Shown: positions 46,401 through 55,443, counted from the stretch's first letter. The stretch: 59,142 nucleotides of DNA from Planctomycetota bacterium (GCA_028281765.1 JANQJF010000035.1:1-59142), one strand, 5' to 3'. Translations and numbers: made by a program. The notes: generated by a model from the sequence alone, not told the origin.

Positions 46401-46645
46401 ACACGACCGCGCGGCTCTGGTCGGTCGACGGGTGTCCGCTGCTCGAGTACCGCGGACACACCGGAGTCGTGTGGTCCGCGCGCTTCACGGATCAGGGCCG
46501 CCGCGTCGTCACGGCTTCGTCGGATCGAACAGCGCGGTTCTGGATCACGGAGCCGAGCGAGCTGCTGGCGATCGCGTCGCGGCACACGCGGGAGTTGACG
46601 GCGGAAGAACGGGAGAAGTTCGGGGCGCTGCTCGGAGGACGCTGA
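43394..46645 (+). CDS. Transmembrane Ser/Thr protein kinase with C-terminal WD40 propeller repeats
   Basis: Up to 1083 residues (start ATG 43394; GTG 43415 is an alternative). The kinase domain covers about 79-350, with glycine loop LGRGGQAVVY (84-93), VALK Lys107, HRDIKPGN (203-210) and DFG (223-225), so all key catalytic residues are present. A membrane helix is at about 373-394 (AVAGALVVALVML). The remaining ~640 residues have some fourteen WD40-type repeats (LWNTSGD, RVWDADGDAAF, ARIWTDPD, ARLWSVDG), presumed outside the membrane as a propeller that senses or binds. Paired with the overlapping sigma gene, it probably phosphorylates a partner to switch on the sigma factor. Confidence 0.95.
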   Translation: MAHWNRRVGDRQDYARDLFNDALDRTPRSRAQFLDDACHGDAALRREVESLLAAWHDGGPFLEPRIDASTELGDVGPFELRGELGRGGQAVVYRARDRRTGGDVALKVLSIPLQRRDDAVARFLREARSAARLEHPGLCRVFECGDAGGVLYFSMELIEGETLQDRIAAARQAHRSEPIDEVLKRFVRIAEALQFAHESGLVHRDIKPGNIMLRADGTPAVLDFGLVRDLEQSGASMTRSADVLGTPYYLAPEQLATDHTSVDSRADVYALAVTLYECLTRTRPFDAATRDGLYRRILGGGAPDPRRFEPSIPRDLCVVLETAMEVDPARRYATARDFAEDLRHVLLRRPIRARRASSWQRTRQWAQRHPVLATATGGVFVAVAGALVVALVMLADVAAERDRVRIEALVRASAEVARTDPQLGLQLAFEAARREQNVTTSSQLHRALAASRERAVLRPSGGKVRFACFAPNGQRVVTQTAGFVELWNTSGDRIASHELSRTGPIAFAPDGSAFVVPCADHTARVIAVDGTERRVLRGHTAAVTGAAFSLEKTATVSRDGSLRIWPADGDPVVCSHDAAVLCVAGTPNGGFVTGSVDGVVRRWSATGEPLETFSQHERPVTEVDVSPNGAVVSRDSSAVWLWDEGEARALPAAKDFFNSVEFSPDGSRVLTSCADHTLSVWSTEAQLLARMRGHEAPVEIARFAPDGRRVISGSSDLTARVWDADGDAAFELRGHGSAIVAASFSPDGRMLLTGSDDRTVRLWNPNPPELPVLRGHDLGLYDAKPLGDGGAFVTASRDRTARIWTDPDSTDRELRGHGGMVFSASPVDGGETVMTTGYDQTIRFWNRDGQQIGFLQNATGRFFDSIDPSGELLLARHHNRSIRIVRRSDGSERSRLEGHTDMIWWAEFAPRGDAVVTASADGTARVWSLDGACTIVMDKHEDRVRSATFSRTGQRIVTTSDDGTARVWNHAGDCVAVLRGHRAEVLQAEFSPDESRIVTASRDTTARLWSVDGCPLLEYRGHTGVVWSARFTDQGRRVVTASSDRTARFWITEPSELLAIASRHTRELTAEEREKFGALLGGR

Positions 46646-46655
46646 CTCGCCCGAC

Positions 46656-49427
46656 TCAGGAATCCCGCACGACGCGGAGCCCGGTGTACGCCAGAGGCAC
46701 GACCACGGTCGCCGCGCGTTCATCGCGCACGAGCACCGCGCACCCACCCTTCGCGATCGACCCTCCTTCGCCGACGACCCACTCCGCGGCGTTGCCACCG
46801 ATGTCGAAGACCATCGCCTTCTTCTCGAGTTCGCGTCCCTCGCCGACGAACCCCGGCGGACAGGACCCGACCGGGAGCAACGCTCGGTCGACGCCGAGCT
46901 GCTCGATCATCGCCTGCACGCGCGCCGCGTCCTCGAGGGACGGTGAGTAGCCGACCCAACGCTTCAGGTCGTTCTCGCGTGCGCCCTTGGACATCGCGAG
47001 CTTGTCGTGCTCTTCGACGGTCGGCAGTCGATACTTCGCACCCGTCGTCGCGCTGAGCCACGCACAGTAGGCCTTCGCGTCATCTGCCGAGATGCCGGTG
47101 ATCGGCAGGTTCTCGGTCCCGGTCGGGATCGCATAGTCCCCTCGGAACGCGCGCCACTGCACCCGCGTGACCTCGAAGCGACCGATCGCCACATCGCCGA
47201 ACGGCACGGTTTCGGGGATCAGCGTGCCACTCCGAAACGAGCCGAAGCTCGCGTCGGCGACCGCGACCTCCTGCATGCGCCGCGCGACCGCGAGCGGGGA
47301 GTCTCCCGCGACGAGCTCGACCTCCGCTTCCGTCTCGAACAGGTGTCGATCGACCCAAGCCAACTCCTCGGTCAGCTTCCGCGTCTGGTGCGTGAGCTTG
47401 CGCAGGCCGTGCGGTTCGCCGGGGAACAGGAGGAAGCGAACCGGCGCCTTGCCGATGCGATGCATCGCGCGGTAGTGCTCCCAGCCTTGCGACGTCGGGA
47501 CCGCCGTGTCCTCCGTGCCGAAGAAGATGATCGTCGGTGTCGTCACGTCCTGCATGCGGAACATCGGCGACTTTTCGATGTAGCCGACGGGATTGCTCCA
47601 CGGCGTACCGCCGAGATAGAACTCGTCGAACGACGCCCCGAACGCGCAGTTGCCGTAGTCACTTGTCCAGTTCACGTCGCCGGCGCCCGGTGCGGCGACG
47701 CGGAATGTGAAGTCGTGGCCCGGCGCGTAGTCGTCGAGATGCGTCAGCATCGCGGTCGAGAGAATCGCTCCGTTCGACCATCCGACCAAACCGATCCGCC
47801 CCTTGTCGACGAGTCCGCGATCGACGAGCGCCTGGATTCCGCGTGCGAGATCGACGACCTCGAGTTCGTAGTAGCGGTGGCGGATCGACTCGCCGAACGC
47901 AAGGCCGTAGCCGGAGCTGCCGTGGTAGTTCGTCTTCAGGACGAACGCACCGCGCTGTGAGTAGAAGTTGGGCGTGTTCGACCAGCGCTCGGAGAAGCGA
48001 TTGCGATCGGCGGCGTGCGGCCCGCCGTGCGTGACCAGCACGAGCGGATAGCGCTCACCCTCGCGGTAGCCCTTCGGCCAGTAGAGGATGCCTTCGACCT
48101 CTTCGTCGTTCGCACCTTTCCAGCGCGTGACCTCGGTCTTGGCGATCCGCAGCTTCGCGAACCCCTTGTTCGGGCGATACAGCTCCTCGCCCATGTTGAG
48201 CGTCGCGCCTTGCAACGAGCCCTGCATGACGTGGTCCGGTTCCGACGCATCGCCGACGACGAAGATCGCCGTGTTCGCGTCTCGCGCTCGCACGAGGGAC
48301 TGCAGCGGCCATTCGGACGGCGACTCGATCGCGACCTTGGCGTGGCTTCCGTCGGCCTGGCGAACGTAACGGGCCCACGCGGTCTCCACGCCGTGCGCGA
48401 GCCCGGTCACGAAGCCGTCCTCCGTCACGAAGAACGATCCCGACATGCTGCGGTCCCAATCGAGGTCGACGCGCTCCAGCGCGAAGCGACCCGCCGTGAG
48501 GTCCGACGTGCGCAACATGTCCAACCGCTGGATCGAGGCGGAGTCCTCGCCGTCGATCGTCATGTGTGGCACGCGCGCATACAGTCCTTCGCCGTCGCGC
48601 CAGAACGCGAACGACCGCGGCTTGCTCTTCCGATCCCCGTAGATCTCCAGCTCACTACCGCTCTCGAGGTCGTACCACACGACGCGCGGCGGGAACCGCC
48701 CCTCGGCCGCATTCGCCGGGTCGACCGAGTGCACCGCGATGACGTAGCGCTGCTTCGGCGACACGAAGAACCTCTGGATGCGATCGCGGTTCGTCGTCAG
48801 CCGCTTCAGCTTCTTGTCGTCGAGACTGAACCGAAACAGCCGGACCGCGCCGTCGCGGAACAGATCGATGTCCTCGACGACGCGCGTCTTGTCCTTGGCC
48901 TTCTTCGCCTTGGCCTCCCGGCGACTCCAGGCGTCGCGAGCCGTCAGGTAGATCGTGTCGTCGTCCCCCCATTCGAAGCTGCGCACGCCGTGCGGGATCT
49001 TGGTCACGGGACGCGCCTCGCCCCCACGCAGATCGAGGATCCAGATCTGCGACCCCTTCTCGTCCTTCGACAGCCCCTCCATCCCCTTCGGGAAGTCCCG
49101 CCCGGACGTGAACGCGATGCGGTGACCATCCGGCGAGAACTTCGGAGAACCGATGCTCTCCTGCCCGACGGTCAACTCACGACTCTCATTCGTTGCGAGG
49201 GTCGTGAGCATCAACGTCGCGATTCCCTTGTCCGCCTCTTTATCCCCGCGCGTCCGGATCCACAGCGCCTTCGAGCCGTCACGGCTCAGCTGCCAGGACG
49301 ACGTCCGCTCCTGCATCACGACGTCTTCGACCACCCAGTCGCGACGGTCTTCTTGCGCGACGCACGGCGAGACCAGAAGGCTCAGCGAGAAGACGGCGAG
49401 AGGGAGAGCTCGGGATGCAGCGTCCAT
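46656..49427 (-). CDS. S9 prolyl-oligopeptidase-type peptidase fused to a formylglycine-generating-enzyme-like domain
   Basis: A signal peptide (LAVFSLSLLVSPCVAQ) is followed by a beta-propeller (about 30-430), then an S9 alpha/beta-hydrolase with GWSNGA (Ser551), GTEDTAVP (acid) and GEPHGL (His), so the triad is in place. The last ~200 residues are a FGE-sulfatase/SUMF1-like domain (FEVTRVQWRAF, AYCAWLSATTGAKYRLPT, DIGGNAAEWVVG). Both halves are recognisable families, but I know of no standard fusion of them. The fused domain may help bind substrate or be catalytic; oxidising Cys positions typical of FGE were not confirmed. Secreted to the periplasm. Confidence 0.88.
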   Translation of the reverse strand: MDAASRALPLAVFSLSLLVSPCVAQEDRRDWVVEDVVMQERTSSWQLSRDGSKALWIRTRGDKEADKGIATLMLTTLATNESRELTVGQESIGSPKFSPDGHRIAFTSGRDFPKGMEGLSKDEKGSQIWILDLRGGEARPVTKIPHGVRSFEWGDDDTIYLTARDAWSRREAKAKKAKDKTRVVEDIDLFRDGAVRLFRFSLDDKKLKRLTTNRDRIQRFFVSPKQRYVIAVHSVDPANAAEGRFPPRVVWYDLESGSELEIYGDRKSKPRSFAFWRDGEGLYARVPHMTIDGEDSASIQRLDMLRTSDLTAGRFALERVDLDWDRSMSGSFFVTEDGFVTGLAHGVETAWARYVRQADGSHAKVAIESPSEWPLQSLVRARDANTAIFVVGDASEPDHVMQGSLQGATLNMGEELYRPNKGFAKLRIAKTEVTRWKGANDEEVEGILYWPKGYREGERYPLVLVTHGGPHAADRNRFSERWSNTPNFYSQRGAFVLKTNYHGSSGYGLAFGESIRHRYYELEVVDLARGIQALVDRGLVDKGRIGLVGWSNGAILSTAMLTHLDDYAPGHDFTFRVAAPGAGDVNWTSDYGNCAFGASFDEFYLGGTPWSNPVGYIEKSPMFRMQDVTTPTIIFFGTEDTAVPTSQGWEHYRAMHRIGKAPVRFLLFPGEPHGLRKLTHQTRKLTEELAWVDRHLFETEAEVELVAGDSPLAVARRMQEVAVADASFGSFRSGTLIPETVPFGDVAIGRFEVTRVQWRAFRGDYAIPTGTENLPITGISADDAKAYCAWLSATTGAKYRLPTVEEHDKLAMSKGARENDLKRWVGYSPSLEDAARVQAMIEQLGVDRALLPVGSCPPGFVGEGRELEKKAMVFDIGGNAAEWVVGEGGSIAKGGCAVLVRDERAATVVVPLAYTGLRVVRDS

Positions 49428-49503
49428 GGGCGCATCAGACCGGATGCTGCGCGGCCTCGGAAGCGCCCATCGGCGGTTTCCCTCGATCTCCGCGTCCCGC
49501 CGA

Positions 49504-51159
49504 TTACAACCCGGCCGCGAGCAGCACCGCGTTGCTCATCGACAGCCCCTGCGGCGCACCCGGGTCGGCCAAGAACACTTGCGTCGCGAACATCGTGCCC
49601 ATGTAGTCGACGAGCCCTCCGGTGATCTCCAGCGACCACGTGCCGTCACCGGGGAGCGAGGGCGAACCGTCGAGGAGGATCGGGACGGTCACGAGCGACT
49701 GCGGGTCGAGGTAGAGGGTGCCCCCGAGCACCGGCAGACTGGTCGAACCGATCGAGAAGCCGAACGCGCCGATCGTCCCGCCGAGACCCTTGTCGAGCTC
49801 GATGAGCGGGTAGGGTCGCCCGGCGCACGCGCCGCCGACGGCGGAGAGTTCCGGTGTGATCAGCGCGGTCCCGTGCGTACCGACGCCGAACGTCGCGGAC
49901 GAGACTCGACACGGCGTGCCGCAGCGGAGCTCGAGCGGGTAGGCCCACGGATTCGGCTGCAGGATCCACGGCTGCGGGTTCGGGTTCCACGGCTCGATCG
50001 AAGACGCCGGCGGCTCATCGGGGCCGAACGAGGCGTCGAGCGTGACCGTCGCGAGGTTGGTGATCGTGACGCACGGAAGGTCCGCCGTGCCGTCCTCGTT
50101 CACGGCGGCGTAGCGCGCATCCCCATTGACCTGGCCGCGGATGATCCACCCCCGCTCGGCAACGTGGACAGTCTCCGCCGCGCCGCCCCACGGCACGATC
50201 TCCGACAGTTCGTAGGCACGACTCCACTCGACAACTCCGTTCGCATCGAGTGCGGTGATCGATGGCTGAAACGCGCCTTGGATGTCGCGGGTCGAGGTCA
50301 GGAGCGCTCCGCCGTCAGGACGGGGACAGATGTCCATGACCTGCGCGGGGTAGCCGAGATAGCGCATCCGACGCAGCGTCGCGCTGGTCGACGAGAGGGC
50401 GATGATCGCCTCGACACCGCCCGACAACTGACCCGCGACCCACAGCTCGCCGCCGTCGATCTCACATACGGCACGCGCGAAGAACGAGTCGTAGTACCGA
50501 TGCCACGCGAGCTGCGCGTTCGCGGTGAGGTAGAACACGTGGGAGTGGTCGTTGGAGTCATGCACGATCGCGACGAGGTCTCCCGAGGCAGTCGCGCACA
50601 CGTCGCGCAGATCGTCGACCTGCCCGCTCAGCCCCCACTCACGCGCCCAGTCGAGGTTCCCGGCGAAGTCCAGCTTCGCGGTCACGAGCGTCTGGTCGTT
50701 CTCGGTGTGGCCGACGGCGTAGATCCGGTCGGCAGTGACGACTACACGCGCGAAGAGCATGTTGGGCGAAGTGAATCGCTGCACCCATTGCATAGTCGCG
50801 GCGTCGGGATCGAACACACCGATCCACGGAACGGACGGGTCGCCGTTGTCCGACTCGTGGGCGCCGACGATCACGATGTCTCCGCTCGGCAACAGCGCCA
50901 TGTCCATGGGCATCGCCACACCACCGAACAGCGTGTCGATCTTGAATCCGTCGAGGATCTCGCCGTCGTGGGCGTGACGCCGGACGCGGGCGAAATCGAA
51001 GGCGTCGTCCCGCGTCAGATCGATCAGCACGCCGTCGTCCCGAGCGACGAACCGGAGCTCGGCGACGGCTCCATAATCGGTGCGGAACCAGTTCTGCGCC
51101 GGAAGCGCTGGGGAGAGCAGGGTGAGGGCGAGAACGGGCAGAGCGCGGCGGTGGGTCAT
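49504..51159 (-). CDS. Secreted protein with conserved C-terminal domain
   Basis: ATG 51159 (MTHRRALPVLALTLLSPALP) starts a signal peptide ending near PAQ; upstream codons lack support. Residues about 20-400 have regularly spaced strand motifs (VAELRFVARDDGVLIDLTRD, YAVGHTENDQTLVTAKLDFAG) fitting a beta-propeller or similar repeat fold. The last ~125 residues run FGVGTHGTALITPELSAVGG to LSMSNAVLLAAGL and contain GGTLYLDPQSLVTVPI; they are a textbook copy of the shared C-terminal domain. No enzyme motif is visible. Its 5' region (51160-51340) carries a divergent promoter for the membrane-protein gene. Confidence 0.85.
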   Translation of the reverse strand: MTHRRALPVLALTLLSPALPAQNWFRTDYGAVAELRFVARDDGVLIDLTRDDAFDFARVRRHAHDGEILDGFKIDTLFGGVAMPMDMALLPSGDIVIVGAHESDNGDPSVPWIGVFDPDAATMQWVQRFTSPNMLFARVVVTADRIYAVGHTENDQTLVTAKLDFAGNLDWAREWGLSGQVDDLRDVCATASGDLVAIVHDSNDHSHVFYLTANAQLAWHRYYDSFFARAVCEIDGGELWVAGQLSGGVEAIIALSSTSATLRRMRYLGYPAQVMDICPRPDGGALLTSTRDIQGAFQPSITALDANGVVEWSRAYELSEIVPWGGAAETVHVAERGWIIRGQVNGDARYAAVNEDGTADLPCVTITNLATVTLDASFGPDEPPASSIEPWNPNPQPWILQPNPWAYPLELRCGTPCRVSSATFGVGTHGTALITPELSAVGGACAGRPYPLIELDKGLGGTIGAFGFSIGSTSLPVLGGTLYLDPQSLVTVPILLDGSPSLPGDGTWSLEITGGLVDYMGTMFATQVFLADPGAPQGLSMSNAVLLAAGL

Positions 51160-51340
51160 GATTCGTCGAGCGGGGTTGGTGAGCCGAGGCGGGAATCGCT
51201 GCGGGACCCCGTTCGCGCGAAACGGCTGAGGGTCCTGCCATGGTTTCCCCAAGAAATTCCGACGCGCACCCGTCGATCCGCTGTCATCGCGATCGCGCTA
51301 CCGAGCCCTGCGGAAGTGTCAGCCAACAGACTCCATCTCC

Positions 51341-51949
51341 ATGAGTCCGCCCCCAGGAACCGACGATGAACCCGGCATGAGGGGAATTCCGGCCGTGTTG
51401 CTCATTGTCGCCTGCGCGATCCTCGCGCTGGCTTCGTTCCTACCGTGGGCCCAGTTCAAGCCGCAGATGCCCGCGGGCTTCGACCTCGCCAGCATGGACG
51501 AGTTCATGCGCAGCGCGATGACCGCGACCGGCTGGAACGGCAACGTCAGCCTGCTCGGCATCACCGTCCCGAACTGGTTCGTGCCGATCCTCGCGTTCGC
51601 GATCATCGGGATGACGCTGATGCGCGGCGCCGACATCTGGGACGCGCCGAACGGACTGTCGATCGCCGCCGCGGCCTACTGCCTCGCTCACCTCACCCTG
51701 CTGATCGCCGTCGTCGTCGCGAACGGGAGCCAGGTCCGCCTGGGCTTTGGCGTGCTGCTCGCCGAACTCGCGGCCGTCTTCGCGCTCGGGATCGCGATCT
51801 TCGGACGATCGAGCGACAGCTACGAACCGGCACACCCGAGCCGGCAGCAGTTTCACCCCGCCGCTCGGCCCGGTCGCCCGATGATGCACGACCACGACGA
51901 CGTGCCGGCGCCGCCCGACTTCAGTCCGTATCCGCGCACGCGCGTGTAG
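51341..51949 (+). CDS. Small polytopic membrane protein of unknown function
   Basis: 202 residues with four hydrophobic segments (about 17-33, 81-97, 107-128 and 132-150), no signal peptide, and a hydrophilic C-terminal tail rich in His, Pro and Asp (HPAARPGRPMMHDHDDVPAPP). No family was recognised. Its neighbours are secreted proteins on the other strand. It may be an accessory of envelope machinery, which cannot be decided from the sequence. Confidence 0.75.
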   Translation: MSPPPGTDDEPGMRGIPAVLLIVACAILALASFLPWAQFKPQMPAGFDLASMDEFMRSAMTATGWNGNVSLLGITVPNWFVPILAFAIIGMTLMRGADIWDAPNGLSIAAAAYCLAHLTLLIAVVVANGSQVRLGFGVLLAELAAVFALGIAIFGRSSDSYEPAHPSRQQFHPAARPGRPMMHDHDDVPAPPDFSPYPRTRV

Positions 51950-51976
51950 CGACGCGGCGCGAGTCGAAGCCGGCCC

Positions 51977-52306
51977 TCAGTCCTCCTCGAGCCGCCAGCT
52001 GTCCCAAACGATCAACGCGGCGCGACTCGCATTCTCGACCGTCGGTCCGTCGACGACGGTCGGCGAACCGTCCGCGCGGAACCAGCGGAACCGACCGTTC
52101 TCGGTCGGACGCAGAAACACGTCGACCCTCTCGGTGTCGACGCTCAACACGCTCGGCGGCTTGATGGTCGCGCGGGCGACAGGTTGCGGTTCATCGAACT
52201 GCACGGGCCCTCCTAGGCTCTGGAACCGGGTTCGCGGGTCCGCGAACCGAACCTGGTAAGTGTACGTGAACCGCACGCGGATGCGTGGCGGCTCTGCGCC
52301 ACCCAC
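51977..52306 (-). CDS. Small hypothetical protein in tandem with SGNH hydrolase gene
   Basis: 109 residues from a GTG start, 15 bases after the SGNH hydrolase stop. Sequence is beta-strand-like and Arg/Val-rich (RVRFTYTYQVRFADPRTRF, SVDTERVDVFLRPTENGRF). No signal peptide or known domain is visible. The composition is more natural than that of overlapping antisense frames, but without a similarity search this could still be a chance frame. Confidence 0.55.
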   Translation of the reverse strand: MGGAEPPRIRVRFTYTYQVRFADPRTRFQSLGGPVQFDEPQPVARATIKPPSVLSVDTERVDVFLRPTENGRFRWFRADGSPTVVDGPTVENASRAALIVWDSWRLEED

Positions 52307-52321
52307 GTCGAACGTGACGGG

Positions 52322-53392
52322 TCAGTCGCCGCCGTGCTCGCGGACCCAGCGCTCGAGCGACGCGGCGATCAGCGCGTGTCCGTGCTTCGACGGATGCCAG
52401 ACGTCGATCGCGAGGGGCCCGGCCTCGGGATCGCTTTGGGTGAGATCCGGCCGGAGGTCCAAGAAGGCGAGGCCGTTGCCTTTGCAGAGCTTCGCGATGT
52501 CTTCGTGGATGTTCTGCCACCGATACGCGGACGCCGCCACGCTGCCTTGTTCGAACACCGGCACGACGGCGACGAGGATCCGCACGTCGTGCTCGCGCGC
52601 GAGCTCGCCGAACCGCGCGAACCGACCCGCCGTCTCGTCGAAGTGCCGCGCGTGCACGCGCTGGTGGTACTCACTCGGCAGGCCCTGGGCACTCTCGGAG
52701 ACGCTCCGGATGGCCCGCCGCGCCAGATGAAGCAGCTCGAATCGCGGCGAGAAGTAGCGACCGAGTCCTCCATCGAGCACGTCGGGATCGTTGAGCATGT
52801 AGGTGACGATCACGAGATCCGGCCGCAGCGCGAGCCCGCGCGTCTCGAACAAGCGCAGCTGCTGCGCGGTCGAATAGCCGTTGACCGCCAGGTTGTAGAC
52901 GACGGCGTCGCCGCCGAGCTGCGCCTCGAGCCGCTGCGGGAACGCATCTTCCATCGCGACGCCCCACCCCGAGGCGACCGAGTCCCCGAGCAAGACGATG
53001 CGCTTCGCGTCCGCCGGCGGCGGGTCGGGAAACTCGTCGTCGCGGAAGCCCGCCGCGTTGATCGCGATCGAGTGCTCGCCGAAGTCGCTACGGCCACCCG
53101 GCACGTATTCATACACGAGCTCCGGATCCTGCGACTTCCGATGGATCCGCGTCGTCGCTTCCCAAGCCTCCGCGGACAGGGCGGCGCCCGAGCCCGAGCG
53201 GAGGATCAACTCGGCGACGACGAGAAGGAGGACGACGGGGATCGCGGCGAGGGCGGCGCGCCGGAGCCAGCGAGTGTTGCGCGTGGAACTAGGCAGAGGT
53301 CGGTCAGGAGCGTCGCGAACGCTCGCGAGGAATGTCTGGCAGAGTACCCGGAAACGAACACCGACCGAAGCTCCGGTCGATCTCGCGTCCAC
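52322..53392 (-). CDS. Membrane-anchored SGNH/GDSL hydrolase
   Basis: 356 residues. A single hydrophobic helix (about 45-62, ALAAIPVVLLLVVAELIL) anchors the protein, with the catalytic part probably periplasmic. Block I is LGDSVASGWG with catalytic Ser138, block II contains NGYSTAQQ, block III is NDPDV-like (YMLNDPD), and block V is DVWHPSKHGH with Asp and His. The four SGNH residues are thus present. Such enzymes remove acyl groups from polysaccharides, peptidoglycan or lipids. It is in an operon with the small gene downstream and divergent from the glycoside hydrolase gene. Confidence 0.88.
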   Translation of the reverse strand: MDARSTGASVGVRFRVLCQTFLASVRDAPDRPLPSSTRNTRWLRRAALAAIPVVLLLVVAELILRSGSGAALSAEAWEATTRIHRKSQDPELVYEYVPGGRSDFGEHSIAINAAGFRDDEFPDPPPADAKRIVLLGDSVASGWGVAMEDAFPQRLEAQLGGDAVVYNLAVNGYSTAQQLRLFETRGLALRPDLVIVTYMLNDPDVLDGGLGRYFSPRFELLHLARRAIRSVSESAQGLPSEYHQRVHARHFDETAGRFARFGELAREHDVRILVAVVPVFEQGSVAASAYRWQNIHEDIAKLCKGNGLAFLDLRPDLTQSDPEAGPLAIDVWHPSKHGHALIAASLERWVREHGGD

Positions 53393-53490
53393 GATTGCGC
53401 GACTCGATGTCGCCGCGCCTTGCCGACCTCAGACATCGGACCTATCCTGCGGGCTCTGTCGTTCGGGAAGAACCCAAGGAAGAAGCTCCG

Positions 53491-55440
53491 ATGGTAAGCA
53501 CTCGTCTGCTCCACGTAGCCACCCTCGTGATCGCGGGAGGCCTCTCTACACACGCCACGACTCAGACTGCGGCACCGGAAACCGCCGTGGATCTGGCCGC
53601 TAACGGATACCGCACGCTGCGCGGCATCAATTTCCTGGCAACGTATCCCAGCCTGGTGCAAACGCCGCCGTTTCCGGGCTTCAACGGAATCGCCAGCTCC
53701 TCCGCGATGTGGCACTACTACGGCGACACGAGTTCTGGCACCGACACTCGCGTCCACGTCGACGAACAGCTCGACTTCGCCGTGAAGATGGGGATCAACA
53801 CGGTGCGGGTGTTCCTGAGCTTCCCCGCTTGGCGCTTCTACGACCGCAGCGGCGCTCCATCGAATCACCTGATCGATTCGTTCACGGACTTCCTCGGCCG
53901 CTGCGAGTCTCGGGGCGTGTTCTGCATTCCCGTGATTTGGGACGGCCTCGAGATCACCGAAGGCCTCAGTCCGTACTACGGAACGAACTCGGACTGCATC
54001 AACACCAGCGCCGACTTCAGCGTGACGACGGACTGCTTCGAGCGCAACTTCTGGGGGTGGCATTCCAATCCTGGTGATGAACTGGTCGAGTGCATGGTTG
54101 CCGTAGGCCCCTGCGTCCCCGGAACTCCGCCGCTCACGGCCCCCGCGTTCGACTCTACGCCTCTCTCTCACGGTGCCGACGCGATGGCGTACCTCGACGA
54201 GATCATCACCGCCGCCGACTCGAGTTCGGCGTTCTTGATGTGGGAAGTCATGAACGAACCCGGCGTGATCGAGCGCCCCGATCCTGCGCCACCCGAGAGC
54301 CTCCCGCTCGAGCACTTCAACGAAGCGACCATTCAGTACATCAAGAGCCACCAGATCGGATCCTCGCAGCTCGTGATGCTGGAGTACGTTGGGTACTCGG
54401 TCGGGGGCACCTTCGGTCAGAGTATGGCCGACTCAAACCCTCCCCTCGTCGACGCTCTCGCCATCCATCCGTACGGCAATACTCGCTCTGTGACAGAGGC
54501 CTTCGTTCTCGACGCCGTGACGAAGCCGGACGGCACGTTCCGTTCCATCCCTGTGATCGCGACCGAGACCGGATCGCCCGGTACAGGAGCCGCGTATCAG
54601 GACTCACTCAACTACGCCACCAAAGTCCCTCGCCCGGACGTCACCTCCCAACCCGCGACAGGAGTCGGGTTCATGAGCTGGGTGCTCCAGGTCGGCCAAG
54701 CCGGCGGGCGCTTTCCGTTCAAGGAGACGAGCGGGATCTACTACTCGACCGCCCCCGGCGCAGCGACCCCAGGCGTTCGGGAGCGCGACGTCATTCAAAC
54801 GTTCTACGACATCGCGTGTGATCAGCTCACCGACCAGACCCTCTCGACTGGCCACCTGTTCACGCAGGCGGAGATCGACGCCCTCTCCGAAGTCGCGCTA
54901 GGCGACCCGAGGTTCGTAGCTCAAGGCCCCGTTCCGATCGAGTTGGACAGCTGGAGCGAAATCGAGGGCGAGATCGCACAGGCATTCACCAACCCGGGCC
55001 ACTTCCTGATGTACGACGACCTCGATTCCCACGTCGAGTACATCACGATTCTTCAAGAGCACCACAAGTGGCTCTACACCGGCGTTCGATGGCTGCCGAA
55101 CAACGATGTCTTGATCACGGTGCAGGGCCTGAACTTCGTGAGAGACATCGCGGAATCCGTCTACGCAGCCCCGCACAAGCACATGTTCCCAGCCGTAGCC
55201 CCGCTGACCGAGAACTACCGAGGCTCCCGGACCTACAGGAGCGATCCCGTGCAAGGCGAGCTGACGATCAGCAGCTGGGACGACTATTACCACCTCACCT
55301 TCGTGCCGTCGGTCCACAACTTCGTCATGGCGAACCCCACGTTGTTCAACGAATGGGAAGTTCGCTCCGTCCTCGGATTCCCGGCATGGCTCAACGAGAT
55401 GGCGCTCGTGCTCGCGGTTCTCGGCGGCCCGTATCCGTAG
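53491..55440 (+). CDS. Secreted clan GH-A (TIM-barrel) glycoside hydrolase
   Basis: ATG 53491 after AAGGAAGAAG; the signal peptide is MVSTRLLHVATLVIAGGLS. The barrel strands are recognisable: YRTLRGINFLATYP, MGINTVRVFLSFP, FCIPVIWDGLE, then the acid/base FLMWEVMNEPG (Glu256) and the nucleophile IPVIATETG (Glu359). This is the GH-A clan layout (as in GH5/GH2-type hydrolases) with a family not decided. The length (649 residues) is longer than a simple GH5, with a C-terminal domain from about residue 450 (DSWSEIEGEIAQAFTNPGH). It probably cleaves a plant- or alga-derived polysaccharide. Hairpin after the stop. Confidence 0.85.
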   Translation: MVSTRLLHVATLVIAGGLSTHATTQTAAPETAVDLAANGYRTLRGINFLATYPSLVQTPPFPGFNGIASSSAMWHYYGDTSSGTDTRVHVDEQLDFAVKMGINTVRVFLSFPAWRFYDRSGAPSNHLIDSFTDFLGRCESRGVFCIPVIWDGLEITEGLSPYYGTNSDCINTSADFSVTTDCFERNFWGWHSNPGDELVECMVAVGPCVPGTPPLTAPAFDSTPLSHGADAMAYLDEIITAADSSSAFLMWEVMNEPGVIERPDPAPPESLPLEHFNEATIQYIKSHQIGSSQLVMLEYVGYSVGGTFGQSMADSNPPLVDALAIHPYGNTRSVTEAFVLDAVTKPDGTFRSIPVIATETGSPGTGAAYQDSLNYATKVPRPDVTSQPATGVGFMSWVLQVGQAGGRFPFKETSGIYYSTAPGAATPGVRERDVIQTFYDIACDQLTDQTLSTGHLFTQAEIDALSEVALGDPRFVAQGPVPIELDSWSEIEGEIAQAFTNPGHFLMYDDLDSHVEYITILQEHHKWLYTGVRWLPNNDVLITVQGLNFVRDIAESVYAAPHKHMFPAVAPLTENYRGSRTYRSDPVQGELTISSWDDYYHLTFVPSVHNFVMANPTLFNEWEVRSVLGFPAWLNEMALVLAVLGGPYP

Positions 55441-55443
55441 CAC

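Noticed and set aside
48015..51369. Two long plus-strand frames (48015-49625 and 49153-51369)
   Set aside because: They lie opposite the S9 peptidase and a secreted protein and have typical shadow composition.
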